Source: Lachnospiraceae bacterium 10-1 (GTDB lineage Bacteria > Bacillota > Clostridia > Lachnospirales > Lachnospiraceae). From it: a stretch of 64,000 nt of DNA. Shown here in pieces: positions 8,049 through 16,973 of the stretch; positions within the stretch are counted from its first letter, which is position 1, and every line of letters begins with the position of its first letter. The notes under the pieces are model-generated. The model saw only the letters and a program-made list of their open reading frames with translations, did not search any database and had not been told where the DNA came from. The stretch spans positions 222,004-286,003 of the forward strand of contig KE159820.1 of assembly GCA_000403495.2 (NCBI GenBank). The letters are read 5' to 3'. The translations under genes were made by a program, and so were the position numbers.

Positions 8049-8551
8049 ACTTCCTGTCCTCCCTCACCCATAACAGCATTGAACTCTTTCACAATCTGAT
8101 CATACAATTCCTGCCGGAACTGCCTTGTTACAGGGTACGCAATATCCTGATAGATATCCTTTCCGTTATCATCCAGCCGCCCGGTCTTGTAGTCTGGCAT
8201 GGAAACAAATATGTTGCCTTTCTGTGAAATACCGATACGGATTCCGGTTACTTTAAATACATCATTCAGGATGATTGAGGCATTTGCTTTAAGGCAGCCC
8301 TCACTTTCCTTCATCGGTGTTACGGTTACTTTGATGTTCAGATGATTTGTATTTACTGTATTGTTTGCTACACTATTTTCCTTCATTTCTGCCTCTTTCT
8401 GCGCCACTGCATTTATAGCGCCCCTATTTTTCAGCACTTTCCGCCTGAAGGTATTTTTCATATGTTTTTCAGGTTTTCTAACTACCAAAGATTTTCTCTG
8501 AAACATTTTTCCGGCTCCGCCGGATGGTGCTGTCCGTTTACGTTTCCGCAC
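8045..8551 (-). CDS. SpoVG-family protein on the ICE
   Basis: A 168-residue frame. Roughly residues 75-160 match the SpoVG fold: ILNDVFKVTGIRI, then GNIFVSMPDYKTG and DIAYPVTRQFRQELYDQIV. SpoVG proteins are small nucleic-acid-binding regulators first known from sporulation and septation, and copies are common on clostridial mobile elements. The N-terminal 70 residues are basic and low-complexity, and the start is uncertain: GTG at 8551 has a poor ribosome site, ATG at 8506 has GGAG 8 bases upstream, and a later ATG (MKENSV) has GAGG. The stop overlaps the ATG of the next (amber-interrupted) frame, and the 5' end overlaps the preceding ORF. Confidence 0.75.
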   Translation of the reverse strand: MRKRKRTAPSGGAGKMFQRKSLVVRKPEKHMKNTFRRKVLKNRGAINAVAQKEAEMKENSVANNTVNTNHLNIKVTVTPMKESEGCLKANASIILNDVFKVTGIRIGISQKGNIFVSMPDYKTGRLDDNGKDIYQDIAYPVTRQFRQELYDQIVKEFNAVMGEGGQEV

Positions 8552-8864
8552 CCATATGGTTTATGGCATTTTCAGAGTTCATCTCTCTTTTGTAAAATTC
8601 CTTAAGATATCCTGCCACAACATCTGCCATATCTCCCAACTCTCTACAAAGCCCTTCCGCAGTCGCAAAAAGCATATCCTCCATCAAAAGATAGCGATAG
8701 CTGTTCATATCCTGCCTTTTCAGTTCTTTTATGGCTTCCATTGCCCTGCCGCTTAAAAGTATCTGTGTTCTGGTGAGGCTGATGCCGGATGGCTGGTATG
8801 CTTTGTCCGGCGATTCCTTTGTCGTGTTTTCTGTCTGTTGTTCCAATTCCCTGCTCCTTTCCAT
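8538..8864 (-). CDS. Hypothetical ICE protein overlapping the ArdC-like gene
   Basis: A 108-residue frame whose C-terminal half (DMNSYRYLLMEDMLFATAEG...VAGYLKEFYKREM) looks like a compact helical domain. It overlaps the preceding ArdC-like frame by about 220 bases in another phase. The start is unclear: the ATG at 8864 lacks a good ribosome site, while AAGGAG inside the first codons would suit a TTG a few codons later. Either this is a separate gene, or it is the true C-terminus of the upstream gene after a frameshift. Not recognised by name. Confidence 0.55.
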   Translation of the reverse strand: MERSRELEQQTENTTKESPDKAYQPSGISLTRTQILLSGRAMEAIKELKRQDMNSYRYLLMEDMLFATAEGLCRELGDMADVVAGYLKEFYKREMNSENAINHMGAET

Positions 8865-9585
8865 ATTCCATTACTGGACGCTCTTTTTCCTTCTTCATCT
8901 CAAATACATTTTCTATTCCCATAAGCACCTGTCCAGCTACAGAGAGTGCGGTACTGCACAGACCATATACCATAAGCCTTGGGGCAGTGGCAAGCACAGG
9001 AAGCAGGGAAGAAACAGGCGGCGGCTCTGCCCGGATGCGTACCGCTGTCATATACTGTGCGCTCTGGATCACTGCTTTTGTGATATCGTAGATATGTTCC
9101 GGATTTTGGGAATCATGGTATCGGCACAAATCGCTGATATTTTCGATATACTTCTGTTTTTCGCTGTAGATTTCACTCTCCACTGCTTCCCTTACATAGC
9201 CCTGTATATTGGGAGATTTTGCATGGAGCAAATTAAGGACTTCCCTTTCGTTTTCTTTATCCAGTCTCCATATCTCCGGTCTGCCCCTTCCGTTGGTGTT
9301 GGAAATATCAAATACATGGTCTACATAGGGTCTGCAATATCCCGATTCTATGACTGCGATCCCTTTACTGCCCCTGCGTACATACCTTCCTTTTTCTCTC
9401 CACCCGGCATAAGTTTCTACCATTGTCGCATCCGGTCTCTGGGCATAGAGCAGGCTGGCATTCTCAAATCCCATCTTATAATGGATGGCTGAAAAGTTTA
9501 AAAACCTGCTCCACGATGCTTCATCCTGTATGATCTTTGGTACAATCTCCCGGTAGATTTCTTTCGTACAGATAATGCCTTTCAT
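8644..9585 (-). CDS. ArdC-like/LtrC-like N-terminal domain protein
   Basis: A 313-residue frame with GGGGG upstream of the ATG at 9585. Residues 20-85 carry the ssDNA-binding-type domain of ArdC and related conjugation proteins: FLNFSAIHYKMGFENASLLYAQRPDATMVETYAGW, then GRYVRRGSKGIAVIE. Such domains are found in antirestriction proteins and in helicase-like transfer proteins. The last 75 residues are read over DNA that is also open in another phase (8538-8864), and their composition (GYEQLSLSFDGGYAFCDCG) looks like out-of-frame translation. A frameshift near 8860 is therefore likely, or the true product is shorter and ends by overlap. Confidence 0.65.
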   Translation of the reverse strand: MKGIICTKEIYREIVPKIIQDEASWSRFLNFSAIHYKMGFENASLLYAQRPDATMVETYAGWREKGRYVRRGSKGIAVIESGYCRPYVDHVFDISNTNGRGRPEIWRLDKENEREVLNLLHAKSPNIQGYVREAVESEIYSEKQKYIENISDLCRYHDSQNPEHIYDITKAVIQSAQYMTAVRIRAEPPPVSSLLPVLATAPRLMVYGLCSTALSVAGQVLMGIENVFEMKKEKERPVMEYGKEQGIGTTDRKHDKGIAGQSIPAIRHQPHQNTDTFKRQGNGSHKRTEKAGYEQLSLSFDGGYAFCDCGRAL

Positions 9586-9625
9586 CCTTCACCCCCTTTC
9601 CTGTTCTGTATTGCCTTATATTTTC

Positions 9626-11998
9626 CTACAGCCATGACGGTCTCCCACACATGACAATCTTTCCTGTAGAATAGACCGGACGGAACACCACACAGCCCTT
9701 TGATGAAGATGCATCCACAAGATAACCATTCCCGGCGTATACTGCCACATGGGAAATATTCTGGTATCTTCCATTTCTGGTAAAGCTGTAGAAGATCAAA
9801 TCTCCCGGCTGGATATCCTCATAGGCAACTTCACATCCCCTGTCGGATAAAAGCTGCCCCTGTGACGCAGCAGTGTTAGAACCATGATAAGAAAGGGTAA
9901 TACCTGCCTCTTTATAAGAATAATAGGTGAGGGAACTGCAATCGTAATAATCACCGCTGTCACGCTTTGCCTGGCTATAGGGCTTCCCAAGCCTTTCAAG
10001 GGCATTCTTTACTGCCTGCGAGCCGGTATCGCCGCCAAGATTCAGGCGTTCCGCTTCCTCCGGTGTAAGGCTCCCTGCTCCGGGGCTTCCATAGCCGCCT
10101 GTCAGACCTTCTATGGTTTCCAGTATCTCCGGTGACATCAGATAGCGTAAAATTTCTGTTTCTTCTTCCGTAAATATTCCTGTCCTGATGATATCCTCAC
10201 TGGTAAGAAGCGTGATGCGGACTTCCTTAATCTTTATCTCCACTTCCTCCGTCTTTATGGTGACATTCCCGTAGAAATCTTCTTCCTCATAGGACTGCTC
10301 TACTACTTCTGTGCGATAGGAAATATCCAGCAAAGTCATTTCGTCAAAAGTATCTTTCAATGCCCTTTTATTCTTCTGCGTCATTACCGTTGCAGTATCG
10401 CCAAAACCATGCTTTACCATATAGACCATGAGGATATCCGCCATGTTGTCCGGTTCCCCATCGCCCTCATAATCTTCATAGATCAACTCCGTTTCATCCC
10501 CTCTGCCGGGATCAGCAAGCTCTTCCTGTACTGTCTCCCTAAAATCTTCTGTATATTCTGTAAGGATTTCCACCGCTCCCGGCTCTTCTGACAGTTTCGG
10601 GAGCAGGATGGAAAACGGGGAATTGAATAGCAGGGTAATGATAAGCACCATGACAAAAACAGGGATAAGGACGGGTAAAAGTGCCGCGCCCATAGAAAGA
10701 AACACATTTACTGCGACTGCTTTTATTTTCCCAAGCAGTAAATCCTTTGCCACTTTTAACAGGCTGTCCTTCTGTTCTCCCTGTGAAAATTTATCTGAAG
10801 CATAGGAAAGCAGCCGGAATGCGGCTGCCCTGTCCTTTCTGCTTTTACCTCTGTTATGGCTGTTATCCTTTTTAGTATCTTTCTCTTTTCCCTTAGTCTT
10901 TTTACTATTCTTATCTTTCCTGCCTGCTTTATCCTTCCTGCCAGTGATATCCCCATCACGCTGGCGGATGGAATCACCGGCGTCTCTTTTTCTGATATGG
11001 CTGGCATTGGTATCATTTGCAGAAAGAGCATTCTGCTTCTGCAAGGAAGCCGATTCTCCTGCACCCTGCATTGGAAGCAATTGTATTTCTGTCTGGTATT
11101 CCTTTGCTTTCTGCATTTTTACCGCATTTGTCTCTGTCTCTCTGCTTTTATCTGCTCTTCTGCCTGTATTCTCCTTTCTACTTTTCCTCTGGCTGTATTT
11201 CTTCTTTCCTGCATCAAAAAATTTCTTTCTCTTATATCTGGAAATCTGCTCATCCCTTTTATCAGAAAAAGACTGGATGCTCCCACTGGCAGAAGCTACT
11301 CCGGCTGTACTGTCTACAGAATAATTATCCCCTGCTTTTCCCTGCCGGGATTCCCCGGTACGGGGTTTCCTATATATTTTGGAGTTTTCTGCTGATTTCT
11401 GCTCTTGTACTTTTTCTTTTCTCCTTCTGCGTTCCTTCAAGCTAAAATTATCTGTCCCCTTAATGCCGGATGGGATGTCTGTTTTCCTGTGAAGCACCGG
11501 CTCTTTTGTCTTTATGGCAGTTTCATGGTAAGCGGAAGGTTTCTGTATCTCCTGCTGTATCTGCTGATTCCCTTCTGAATGCTGACTCTGTTGTGCCTGA
11601 CTGTTCCCGTCTGATTTCTTATCATATGGAGCAGATTCTTTCCTGTATTTCTGAAACGGTTTCCTCACATGTAGATTTCCATATACAGCCAAATCTCCGC
11701 CTCTGTTTCTAATTCTTCCGCCTGTACTGCTCCCATACTCCTGCTGATAGGATTTTACTGTATCACTTGTCTCAAAATCTGTATTTCCATTAACTCCAGT
11801 ATGCTTCTGTACCTGCGTCTGCCCCATTATTCCTATGCCCGCTCCCGGAAAATTCTTCTGCTTCAGCGCATCCAGCTTCTCTTTCGGAGAAAAACTTACA
11901 GTATTCTCCGTATATTTCTTCCCCTGCCCTGCGTAATGGATCTTCCTGTCTGCTTTGCGCCTGACTGTGAAATCCCTGTCCGTCCTTTTTATCCTCAT
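9626..11998 (-). CDS. ICE cell-wall hydrolase, NlpC/P60 domain
   Basis: A 790-residue protein. Residues 1-420 are an unusually long, Lys/Gln/Ser-rich, low-complexity cytoplasmic tail. A membrane segment lies around 430-460, then an acidic linker. From about 665 onward is an NlpC/P60 peptidase, with catalytic Cys in DYYDCSSLTYYS (about 684) and His in ISHVAVYAGNG (about 749). It is the Tn916 Orf14/CwlT-like component that opens peptidoglycan so the conjugation channel can cross the wall. In CwlT-type enzymes a lysozyme-like domain precedes P60. Here I see only the peptidase domain. It lies downstream of virB4 in the transfer operon. Confidence 0.85.
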   Translation of the reverse strand: MRIKRTDRDFTVRRKADRKIHYAGQGKKYTENTVSFSPKEKLDALKQKNFPGAGIGIMGQTQVQKHTGVNGNTDFETSDTVKSYQQEYGSSTGGRIRNRGGDLAVYGNLHVRKPFQKYRKESAPYDKKSDGNSQAQQSQHSEGNQQIQQEIQKPSAYHETAIKTKEPVLHRKTDIPSGIKGTDNFSLKERRRRKEKVQEQKSAENSKIYRKPRTGESRQGKAGDNYSVDSTAGVASASGSIQSFSDKRDEQISRYKRKKFFDAGKKKYSQRKSRKENTGRRADKSRETETNAVKMQKAKEYQTEIQLLPMQGAGESASLQKQNALSANDTNASHIRKRDAGDSIRQRDGDITGRKDKAGRKDKNSKKTKGKEKDTKKDNSHNRGKSRKDRAAAFRLLSYASDKFSQGEQKDSLLKVAKDLLLGKIKAVAVNVFLSMGAALLPVLIPVFVMVLIITLLFNSPFSILLPKLSEEPGAVEILTEYTEDFRETVQEELADPGRGDETELIYEDYEGDGEPDNMADILMVYMVKHGFGDTATVMTQKNKRALKDTFDEMTLLDISYRTEVVEQSYEEEDFYGNVTIKTEEVEIKIKEVRITLLTSEDIIRTGIFTEEETEILRYLMSPEILETIEGLTGGYGSPGAGSLTPEEAERLNLGGDTGSQAVKNALERLGKPYSQAKRDSGDYYDCSSLTYYSYKEAGITLSYHGSNTAASQGQLLSDRGCEVAYEDIQPGDLIFYSFTRNGRYQNISHVAVYAGNGYLVDASSSKGCVVFRPVYSTGKIVMCGRPSWL

Positions 11999-12007
11999 AG
12001 GCTACCC

Positions 12008-12652
12008 CTATCCGTTCTCCCGATACCACCTTGCCATAAATGCACTGCGGTCAGGGAAAGGCGGCAGGGACGTTCCAGCAGGGCAGGCATTTAAGATATC
12101 CCTGCCTGTCTGCACATAGGAGAGGACTTCTTTGTAATATGCAGTATTAACAATAGAATATCTATTCTGCTCTGCTACTGCTGATTCACAGCATTTTTCT
12201 GTTGGTGCTTTATTATCGCTTCCCATTTTCTGCATCTTTTTAGCAAAGGCAATCTCCCCTTCCGCAAGTGCTTCCAGTCCGCATAAGGCATTGTGGAATT
12301 TCAGGTAATCGCACAGCCCCTGATACCCGGCTTTCCTATCTCCGCTCCTGATGGCAGCTTCAAGGAGCGTTAAAAATGTGGCAGATTCTTTGATCGCCGG
12401 CAGAACACCAAATGAATTTTTCGCTTCCCCTTCTTTAAAAAAGTCTACCCGGTATAAAATTTCTTTCCCGACCGGTATTGTCTTTTCCGTCTGGATATCC
12501 GCCAATGGCAAAGGCAGCGCCGCAAGCAGCACTGCCTTATCCTCTTCCTTATATACAAATGTGATGAGGGGGATTCCCTTCTTCCTCTCTTCCCCCGTAG
12601 TCCTTACATCTGACAGAAATTCCATCAGGGCTTTCTCAATGGTTTTCTTCAT
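12008..12652 (-). CDS. Hypothetical ICE transfer-operon protein
   Basis: A 214-residue soluble protein with no recognised domain. A longer frame starts at 12676, but GGGAGG stands just before the ATG at 12652 (MKKTIEKAL). That ATG lies inside the last codons of virB4 (overlap about 17 bases), so translation is coupled. It ends 10 bases before the wall-hydrolase gene begins. Position between VirB4 and the NlpC protein in a compact operon suggests a transfer-accessory role, which is inference from context only. Confidence 0.75.
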   Translation of the reverse strand: MKKTIEKALMEFLSDVRTTGEERKKGIPLITFVYKEEDKAVLLAALPLPLADIQTEKTIPVGKEILYRVDFFKEGEAKNSFGVLPAIKESATFLTLLEAAIRSGDRKAGYQGLCDYLKFHNALCGLEALAEGEIAFAKKMQKMGSDNKAPTEKCCESAVAEQNRYSIVNTAYYKEVLSYVQTGRDILNACPAGTSLPPFPDRSAFMARWYRENG

Positions 12653-15200
12653 GGTCAGCCTCCCTTCCGTCCTCAAAGGGGTTTGTGGAAAATAATTTAT
12701 AGATCGGGCTGTCCTTCTCTACAGTGATATCCATAGGCACGACCATGTTTCCATGCTTTAAGATACCTGTTCCGCTCTGCGCTCCCCGGACAAACTTAAG
12801 CTGCTCCGGGCTGATATTGATAACTTCCGATAACTTTTCAAGATCGGTAGGAGCCTGCCGGAGGAGTGCCACAAACTCCGAATTGGCAAGCATAGTGGTG
12901 GCGGTATAATTCTGTAACATATCGAGGACGTTCTGCGTGATACCACTACACAGACCGCCCAGCTTACGCACCTTCTTCCATAGAGAAAATAAGTATTTTG
13001 CGGAATACTCCTTATCCAGAAGCACATGAAACTCATCAATTATGAGCCATGTAGCCCTGCCCCTCTTTGCGTTCTCCATGATGCGGTTTCCGATATTCTC
13101 CATCATGACAAGCATGGAGATGGCGGATAATTCTTTTCCCATATCCCGGATGCCATAGACCAGAAAACGGTTATCGATATCCACGTTGGTTTCATGAGCG
13201 AAAATATTCAGGGAACCGCCGATAAACAATTCCAGTGAAAGGGCAAGCTCCTTTGCCTCCATCTCCGGCTGTGTAATAAGAATCTCGTAGTAGTCTCTGA
13301 GGGTTTTCTGCTTCCATAAGGTCTTTGTTTTCTCTCCTTCCTGCCTGCCCCGGTTCCTCATGCATTCCTCTTTGATCTCCTGATAGAGCAGGCGTACACA
13401 TCTGTCTATGATGGATTTCTGCCGGGAATTTAACGCTTCCCCCATGCACTGCTCACAGATGCCCAGCATGAACTCCCCTTTCTCCGCCACAATCCCCTGA
13501 ATATCCGACACATCTTCCGGCAGAGCCATAGGATTGATATAGTTCCCTGTATAAGTGGAGAGAACCACCACCTGACCGCCGAACCTCTTAGCAATGTCGA
13601 AATACTCATGCTGGGGATCGATCACGATAATATCATCATCCGTATTAAGGAATACATTCCCCATCTCCATCTTTGCAAAGAAGGATTTCCCGGAGCCGGG
13701 TACGCCAAAGATAAATCCGTTCCCGTTTACCAGCATCTTCCGGTTGCCGAAAAGGATGTTCCGGCTGACCTGATTTACACCATAGTAAGTGCCGCCCTTC
13801 CCCGGAAGATAAAGTTCCTGCACGTTAAAGGGCATAAGTACCGCTAATGATTGTGTCATTAAGGTTCTCATAGTCTCTACCTGACGCACGCCGATTGGAA
13901 GCGCAGTATTCAGTGCTTCCCTCTGCTTTAAATAGTGCGCTTCTATCTGGCAGGAATTTCTTTTCCCGATAGTCACCAAAGTTTCCTCTGTCGCTTCCAG
14001 TTCTTCTTTTGTGTCTGCCTTGATGATGATGGTCACTGCCACGTAGAAGAGCCTCTGGTCATTCTCCCTTACATCATCCATGATCTCTTCTATCTGCTGT
14101 TTCTCCGTCCTTTTGTTATAGGAGATATCCGAAGAGAAATCGTTATTCTTGTTCCTCACCCTCTGCTGGCGGATGATGTCACTCTCAATCCCCATATACT
14201 TCTTCTGTAAGGTGCTGGTGGTCACATCTTTTGGAATAGGGGCTACATCAATGCTGATGATGGTATGCGCCGGAACAGTCGCAAGCTCCGTAAGGAAACG
14301 GTCTGACAGGGAACTGGGATATTTCTTGATAAAAAGCGCCTTGGCGAATCTCTTTTCATCCTGCATATAAGTGGGGTAAAACTTTAACATGCTGTTGCAG
14401 ATGTCATCCTTATAATCCCTGCATACCTTTACCGCCTCTTCAAAATCAAAGAAAAAATGCTCTTCCTCTCCCATACGGTAAAAATCATGCAGGACGCGCA
14501 GGCGTTCCACTCCGTTTAAGGTGGCAAGGCTGCTCCCTAATTCCCCGAATCCTTTCTGCAATACCGCTTCAAGGCTGGCGAAAGCCGCCTTTGCTTCCTC
14601 ATAATTCTTCCTGATGATGGAAATGGTAAGGTAACGCTCCTGCTCGATCCCCTGCTTTCCTTCCATAATCTTCTTCTCCATGATACTGTTATAGCAGTCA
14701 CGCTCCGCATCATTCCCGTCATTCTTTTTCTGGAACAGTACCTTTTCACGCAGGGCTTTCATGTTCCGGTTCTTGTTATTGATGGTGATCTTAAACTCTA
14801 CATCCATAGCGTTTAAGAACTTGCAGTAGCTTTCAAATATCCGCACCTGCTCCCCTTCGCTGGTGGTGTTGTAGTTCACGTCCGAAAACAGGTAGCTTTT
14901 GCTGTAACGGTTGCCTGCCACCTCAAAGATACCGTCCGGCGCAATCTTAAGTAGTTCAATGCATTCCTGCACGCTTTTAGGGGTTTTGTATATAGGCTCC
15001 CCTGCCTTTTTGTAGATAGAAAATTTATCCTGAAATAATCTCAATCTGTCTGCTCCTTCCTTTCTGGCGGAAGGGAATGGAGAACTGAAACTGCATTTTA
15101 TTTTTGCTGTCCGTTTCTCATATACAGAAAATCCCGGTAAGGGAGTTTTCCGCACTCCCTTCCGGGTCTGATTATTGTTGTCTGTCTCTATTTGATTCAT
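12636..15200 (-). CDS. VirB4-family conjugation ATPase
   Basis: An 854-residue ATPase of the type IV secretion apparatus. The Walker A motif GVPGSGKS is at about residue 500 and Walker B WLIIDEFH at about 718. A long N-terminal domain typical of Gram-positive VirB4/TrbE proteins precedes them. VirB4 powers assembly of the conjugation channel on the inner face of the membrane. The start at 15200 has only a moderate ribosome site (AGAAGAG). In related elements it directly follows the PrgI gene; here a Fic/antitoxin cassette with its own terminator sits between. Length is normal and the frame is intact. Confidence 0.92.
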   Translation of the reverse strand: MNQIETDNNNQTRKGVRKTPLPGFSVYEKRTAKIKCSFSSPFPSARKEGADRLRLFQDKFSIYKKAGEPIYKTPKSVQECIELLKIAPDGIFEVAGNRYSKSYLFSDVNYNTTSEGEQVRIFESYCKFLNAMDVEFKITINNKNRNMKALREKVLFQKKNDGNDAERDCYNSIMEKKIMEGKQGIEQERYLTISIIRKNYEEAKAAFASLEAVLQKGFGELGSSLATLNGVERLRVLHDFYRMGEEEHFFFDFEEAVKVCRDYKDDICNSMLKFYPTYMQDEKRFAKALFIKKYPSSLSDRFLTELATVPAHTIISIDVAPIPKDVTTSTLQKKYMGIESDIIRQQRVRNKNNDFSSDISYNKRTEKQQIEEIMDDVRENDQRLFYVAVTIIIKADTKEELEATEETLVTIGKRNSCQIEAHYLKQREALNTALPIGVRQVETMRTLMTQSLAVLMPFNVQELYLPGKGGTYYGVNQVSRNILFGNRKMLVNGNGFIFGVPGSGKSFFAKMEMGNVFLNTDDDIIVIDPQHEYFDIAKRFGGQVVVLSTYTGNYINPMALPEDVSDIQGIVAEKGEFMLGICEQCMGEALNSRQKSIIDRCVRLLYQEIKEECMRNRGRQEGEKTKTLWKQKTLRDYYEILITQPEMEAKELALSLELFIGGSLNIFAHETNVDIDNRFLVYGIRDMGKELSAISMLVMMENIGNRIMENAKRGRATWLIIDEFHVLLDKEYSAKYLFSLWKKVRKLGGLCSGITQNVLDMLQNYTATTMLANSEFVALLRQAPTDLEKLSEVINISPEQLKFVRGAQSGTGILKHGNMVVPMDITVEKDSPIYKLFSTNPFEDGREADHEENH

Positions 15201-15285
15201 TTAAATCTCTTCTGTCAATTCCAATCTTTCTTATGTACTCTCGTTTTGGGCTGGCTGACTGCACGTGAAAATATTCCAATAAAAA

Positions 15286-15314
15286 ACACACCTAAAAGCT
15301 GCATTTAAGTGTGT
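15286..15314 (-). terminator. Rho-independent terminator after the fic gene
   Basis: On the minus strand ACACAC pairs with GTGTGT across a partly paired loop, followed at once by a T-run. It lies about 20 bases after the fic stop and before virB4. It would end fic transcripts, so virB4 may need its own promoter or read-through. Confidence 0.6.
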
Positions 15315-15334
15315 CCTGCCTGTCTTATATTCCT

Positions 15335-16132
15335 TTATCTTTCCATTCCGGGAACTTCCCTTTTCTTCTCTTTCAAAAACCGCTGTATCTCTTCTGCGCT
15401 GTGAGGTCTTCTTTCCCTTCTATCCCAGAAGATGACCTTCCGCACCTGTTCTTCCCCTGCCGCAAGCCCGGCTTCCCTTATCCTGCGGACTGCATCCTCT
15501 TTTATCTTCTTTCCCCTTCCCAGCGCATCCTCCACGATCCGGTAGAGGTATTCGGGTTTGCGCCTGTCGCCTAGGTCTGAAAAAACAGCACTCGCCGCCA
15601 CCAGTGCATCCCTCATATACTTTGCATTGTCCTTGAACAGTTCGCTTTCAATGTAAATGCCCTGTTCCTCTATGAACATGGCGCAGAAGGTAACGACCGT
15701 CCTTGTGTTCCCTTCCCGGAACGGATGCGCTTTCCAGAGCCGCGCCATAAAATCCGAAAAACTCCTTGCTGCTTCTTCCAGGGATGCCTTTCTCCATCCA
15801 TAAAGGTTCATATCCGTAAGGACAGCCTTTGCATCCTTTTCTATGTCAAATACGTCGGAATATTCCACAGAGATACCATTAAGGGCTTCCTCCACCTTTT
15901 CTATATTTACGATACGCGGCTTTCCAGCCCACTCATAGATATCCCGGAATATCCTGTAATGCATCTGGCAGAGGGTGGCAAAGTCAAACACCCGGACAGT
16001 ATCATCCCTTGCAAGCTCCGCAAGGTTCAGGGAAGCATAGTCCGCCTCCGCCTCCCGGAGTTTTTTGTCATCCATGATGCCAAGCCGGTTTTTCAGGATT
16101 TCCGTATCCGGGTAAAAATATGGGTCACGCAT
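15335..16132 (-). CDS. Fic-domain toxin (AMPylase family)
   Basis: A 265-residue protein. The Fic core contains MHYRIFRDIYEWAG and the active-site loop HPFREGNTRTVV, close to the consensus HxFx(D/E)GNxRxxR, with the catalytic His present. The position of the last Arg is Val, so nucleotide binding may differ from that of canonical AMPylases. Fic proteins transfer AMP or related groups to targets such as DNA gyrase and can act as growth-inhibiting toxins. The partner antitoxin gene lies 12 bases upstream (16145-16315). The start at 16132 has GGGGG upstream. Context inside the ICE transfer operon fits an addiction module or an effector like Bartonella VbhT. Confidence 0.87.
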   Translation of the reverse strand: MRDPYFYPDTEILKNRLGIMDDKKLREAEADYASLNLAELARDDTVRVFDFATLCQMHYRIFRDIYEWAGKPRIVNIEKVEEALNGISVEYSDVFDIEKDAKAVLTDMNLYGWRKASLEEAARSFSDFMARLWKAHPFREGNTRTVVTFCAMFIEEQGIYIESELFKDNAKYMRDALVAASAVFSDLGDRRKPEYLYRIVEDALGRGKKIKEDAVRRIREAGLAAGEEQVRKVIFWDRRERRPHSAEEIQRFLKEKKREVPGMER

Positions 16133-16144
16133 AAGCCATCCCCC

Positions 16145-16315
16145 TTACTGTTTCATCTTGTATCTCTGGTCTAAAGCCTCCCTTACCTGCTCCATGGTGA
16201 TCTCACCACGCTTTTCCTGTTCGATCAGCTTCTTCATTTCCGGCGTAGGCTCAAGACCGTCCACCTTTATCATCCCTACAGCATAATCCCATGCCCTGTC
16301 TTCCCTTACAAGCAT
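16145..16315 (-). CDS. VbhA-family antitoxin of the Fic toxin
   Basis: A 56-residue protein. The ATG at 16315 has AAAGGAG upstream, and a longer frame to 16357 lacks a ribosome site. The stretch AVGMIKVDGLEPTPEM aligns with the VbhA inhibitory helix, whose known motif is S-x-x-x-E-(G/N), with Glu blocking the toxin's ATP site. Here the aligned residues read M-I-K-V-D-G, so Ser is Met and the inhibitory Glu is Asp. The remaining MKKLIEQEKRGEITMEQVREALDQRY is typical of the family. It is encoded immediately before its toxin. Confidence 0.82.
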   Translation of the reverse strand: MLVREDRAWDYAVGMIKVDGLEPTPEMKKLIEQEKRGEITMEQVREALDQRYKMKQ

Positions 16316-16390
16316 CTGAAAATCTCTCCTTTCCTGATGGTAACAATAGTATAGCACATACAGGCTGAAATAGCTATAAAATCACTGCAT

Positions 16391-16957
16391 TTATTCACTT
16401 TTCCCTTTCCTCTTCTTTCCATTTTTCCGTATGGATTTCTTTATTATTCTGCTTACCGCATCCCTGCGCTTTTCCCTCCGCATCCGCCTGTGTTCCTCTT
16501 TTGTCTTCCTTACCTCCGTCCTCTTTTCCGCTTCCTCTTTTGCCTTTATCTCCGATATCATTTCCCGGTAGCCGCTGGATTTAAACACAAGCGTTTTATT
16601 CCTGAAAATGCTCCGCATATAGCGCATGAACACTTCCCGGAATCCCATGCCATTGTAGGAATAAAAACCGCACAATGCAATAGGCGCAACGATAGGCACC
16701 GCCACGTAACAGCTAAAGGTCAGCCCTATCTTTTCATACAGTAAGAATACGATCAGGCAGCCGCTTCCAAGAGCAAGGATGGAATACACAAGCTGTTTTG
16801 CAGTAAGCCCCATTGCCACGCTCTCCTGATATTTCTCGATATCTTTGTTTATTTCTATGATCAAATCTTTCTCCTTCCTGCCGGGATGCAGCTTATATTG
16901 TCTGCCGCTTCCCGGTCTTGCTGCTTTTTTGTATGGCAGGACTGGTTTTTCTGCCAT
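16391..16957 (-). CDS. PrgI-family (VirB3-like) conjugation protein
   Basis: A 188-residue membrane protein. It has a charged N-terminus, two adjacent hydrophobic helices around residues 58-105 and the family stretch GFYSYNGMGFREVFMRYMRSI. A strongly basic C-terminal tail rich in Lys and Arg follows. PrgI/VirB3 proteins are small inner channel components working with VirB4. The gene follows the VirB6-like gene by 16 bases. The ribosome site before 16957 is weak, which suggests coupling to the gene in front. Confidence 0.82.
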   Translation of the reverse strand: MAEKPVLPYKKAARPGSGRQYKLHPGRKEKDLIIEINKDIEKYQESVAMGLTAKQLVYSILALGSGCLIVFLLYEKIGLTFSCYVAVPIVAPIALCGFYSYNGMGFREVFMRYMRSIFRNKTLVFKSSGYREMISEIKAKEEAEKRTEVRKTKEEHRRMRREKRRDAVSRIIKKSIRKNGKKRKGKSE

Positions 16958-16973
16958 TTTTTCTGTTCTACAT

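Noticed and set aside
8731..9492. A 253-residue rightward ORF.
   Set aside because: It lies antisense to the ArdC-like gene, has Cys/Phe/Tyr-rich mirror composition and no ribosome site.
10856..11445. Several hydrophobic rightward ORFs.
   Set aside because: They are antisense shadows of the Lys/Arg/Gln-rich tail of the NlpC/P60 protein; reversed basic codons give Phe/Leu/Ser-rich sequence.
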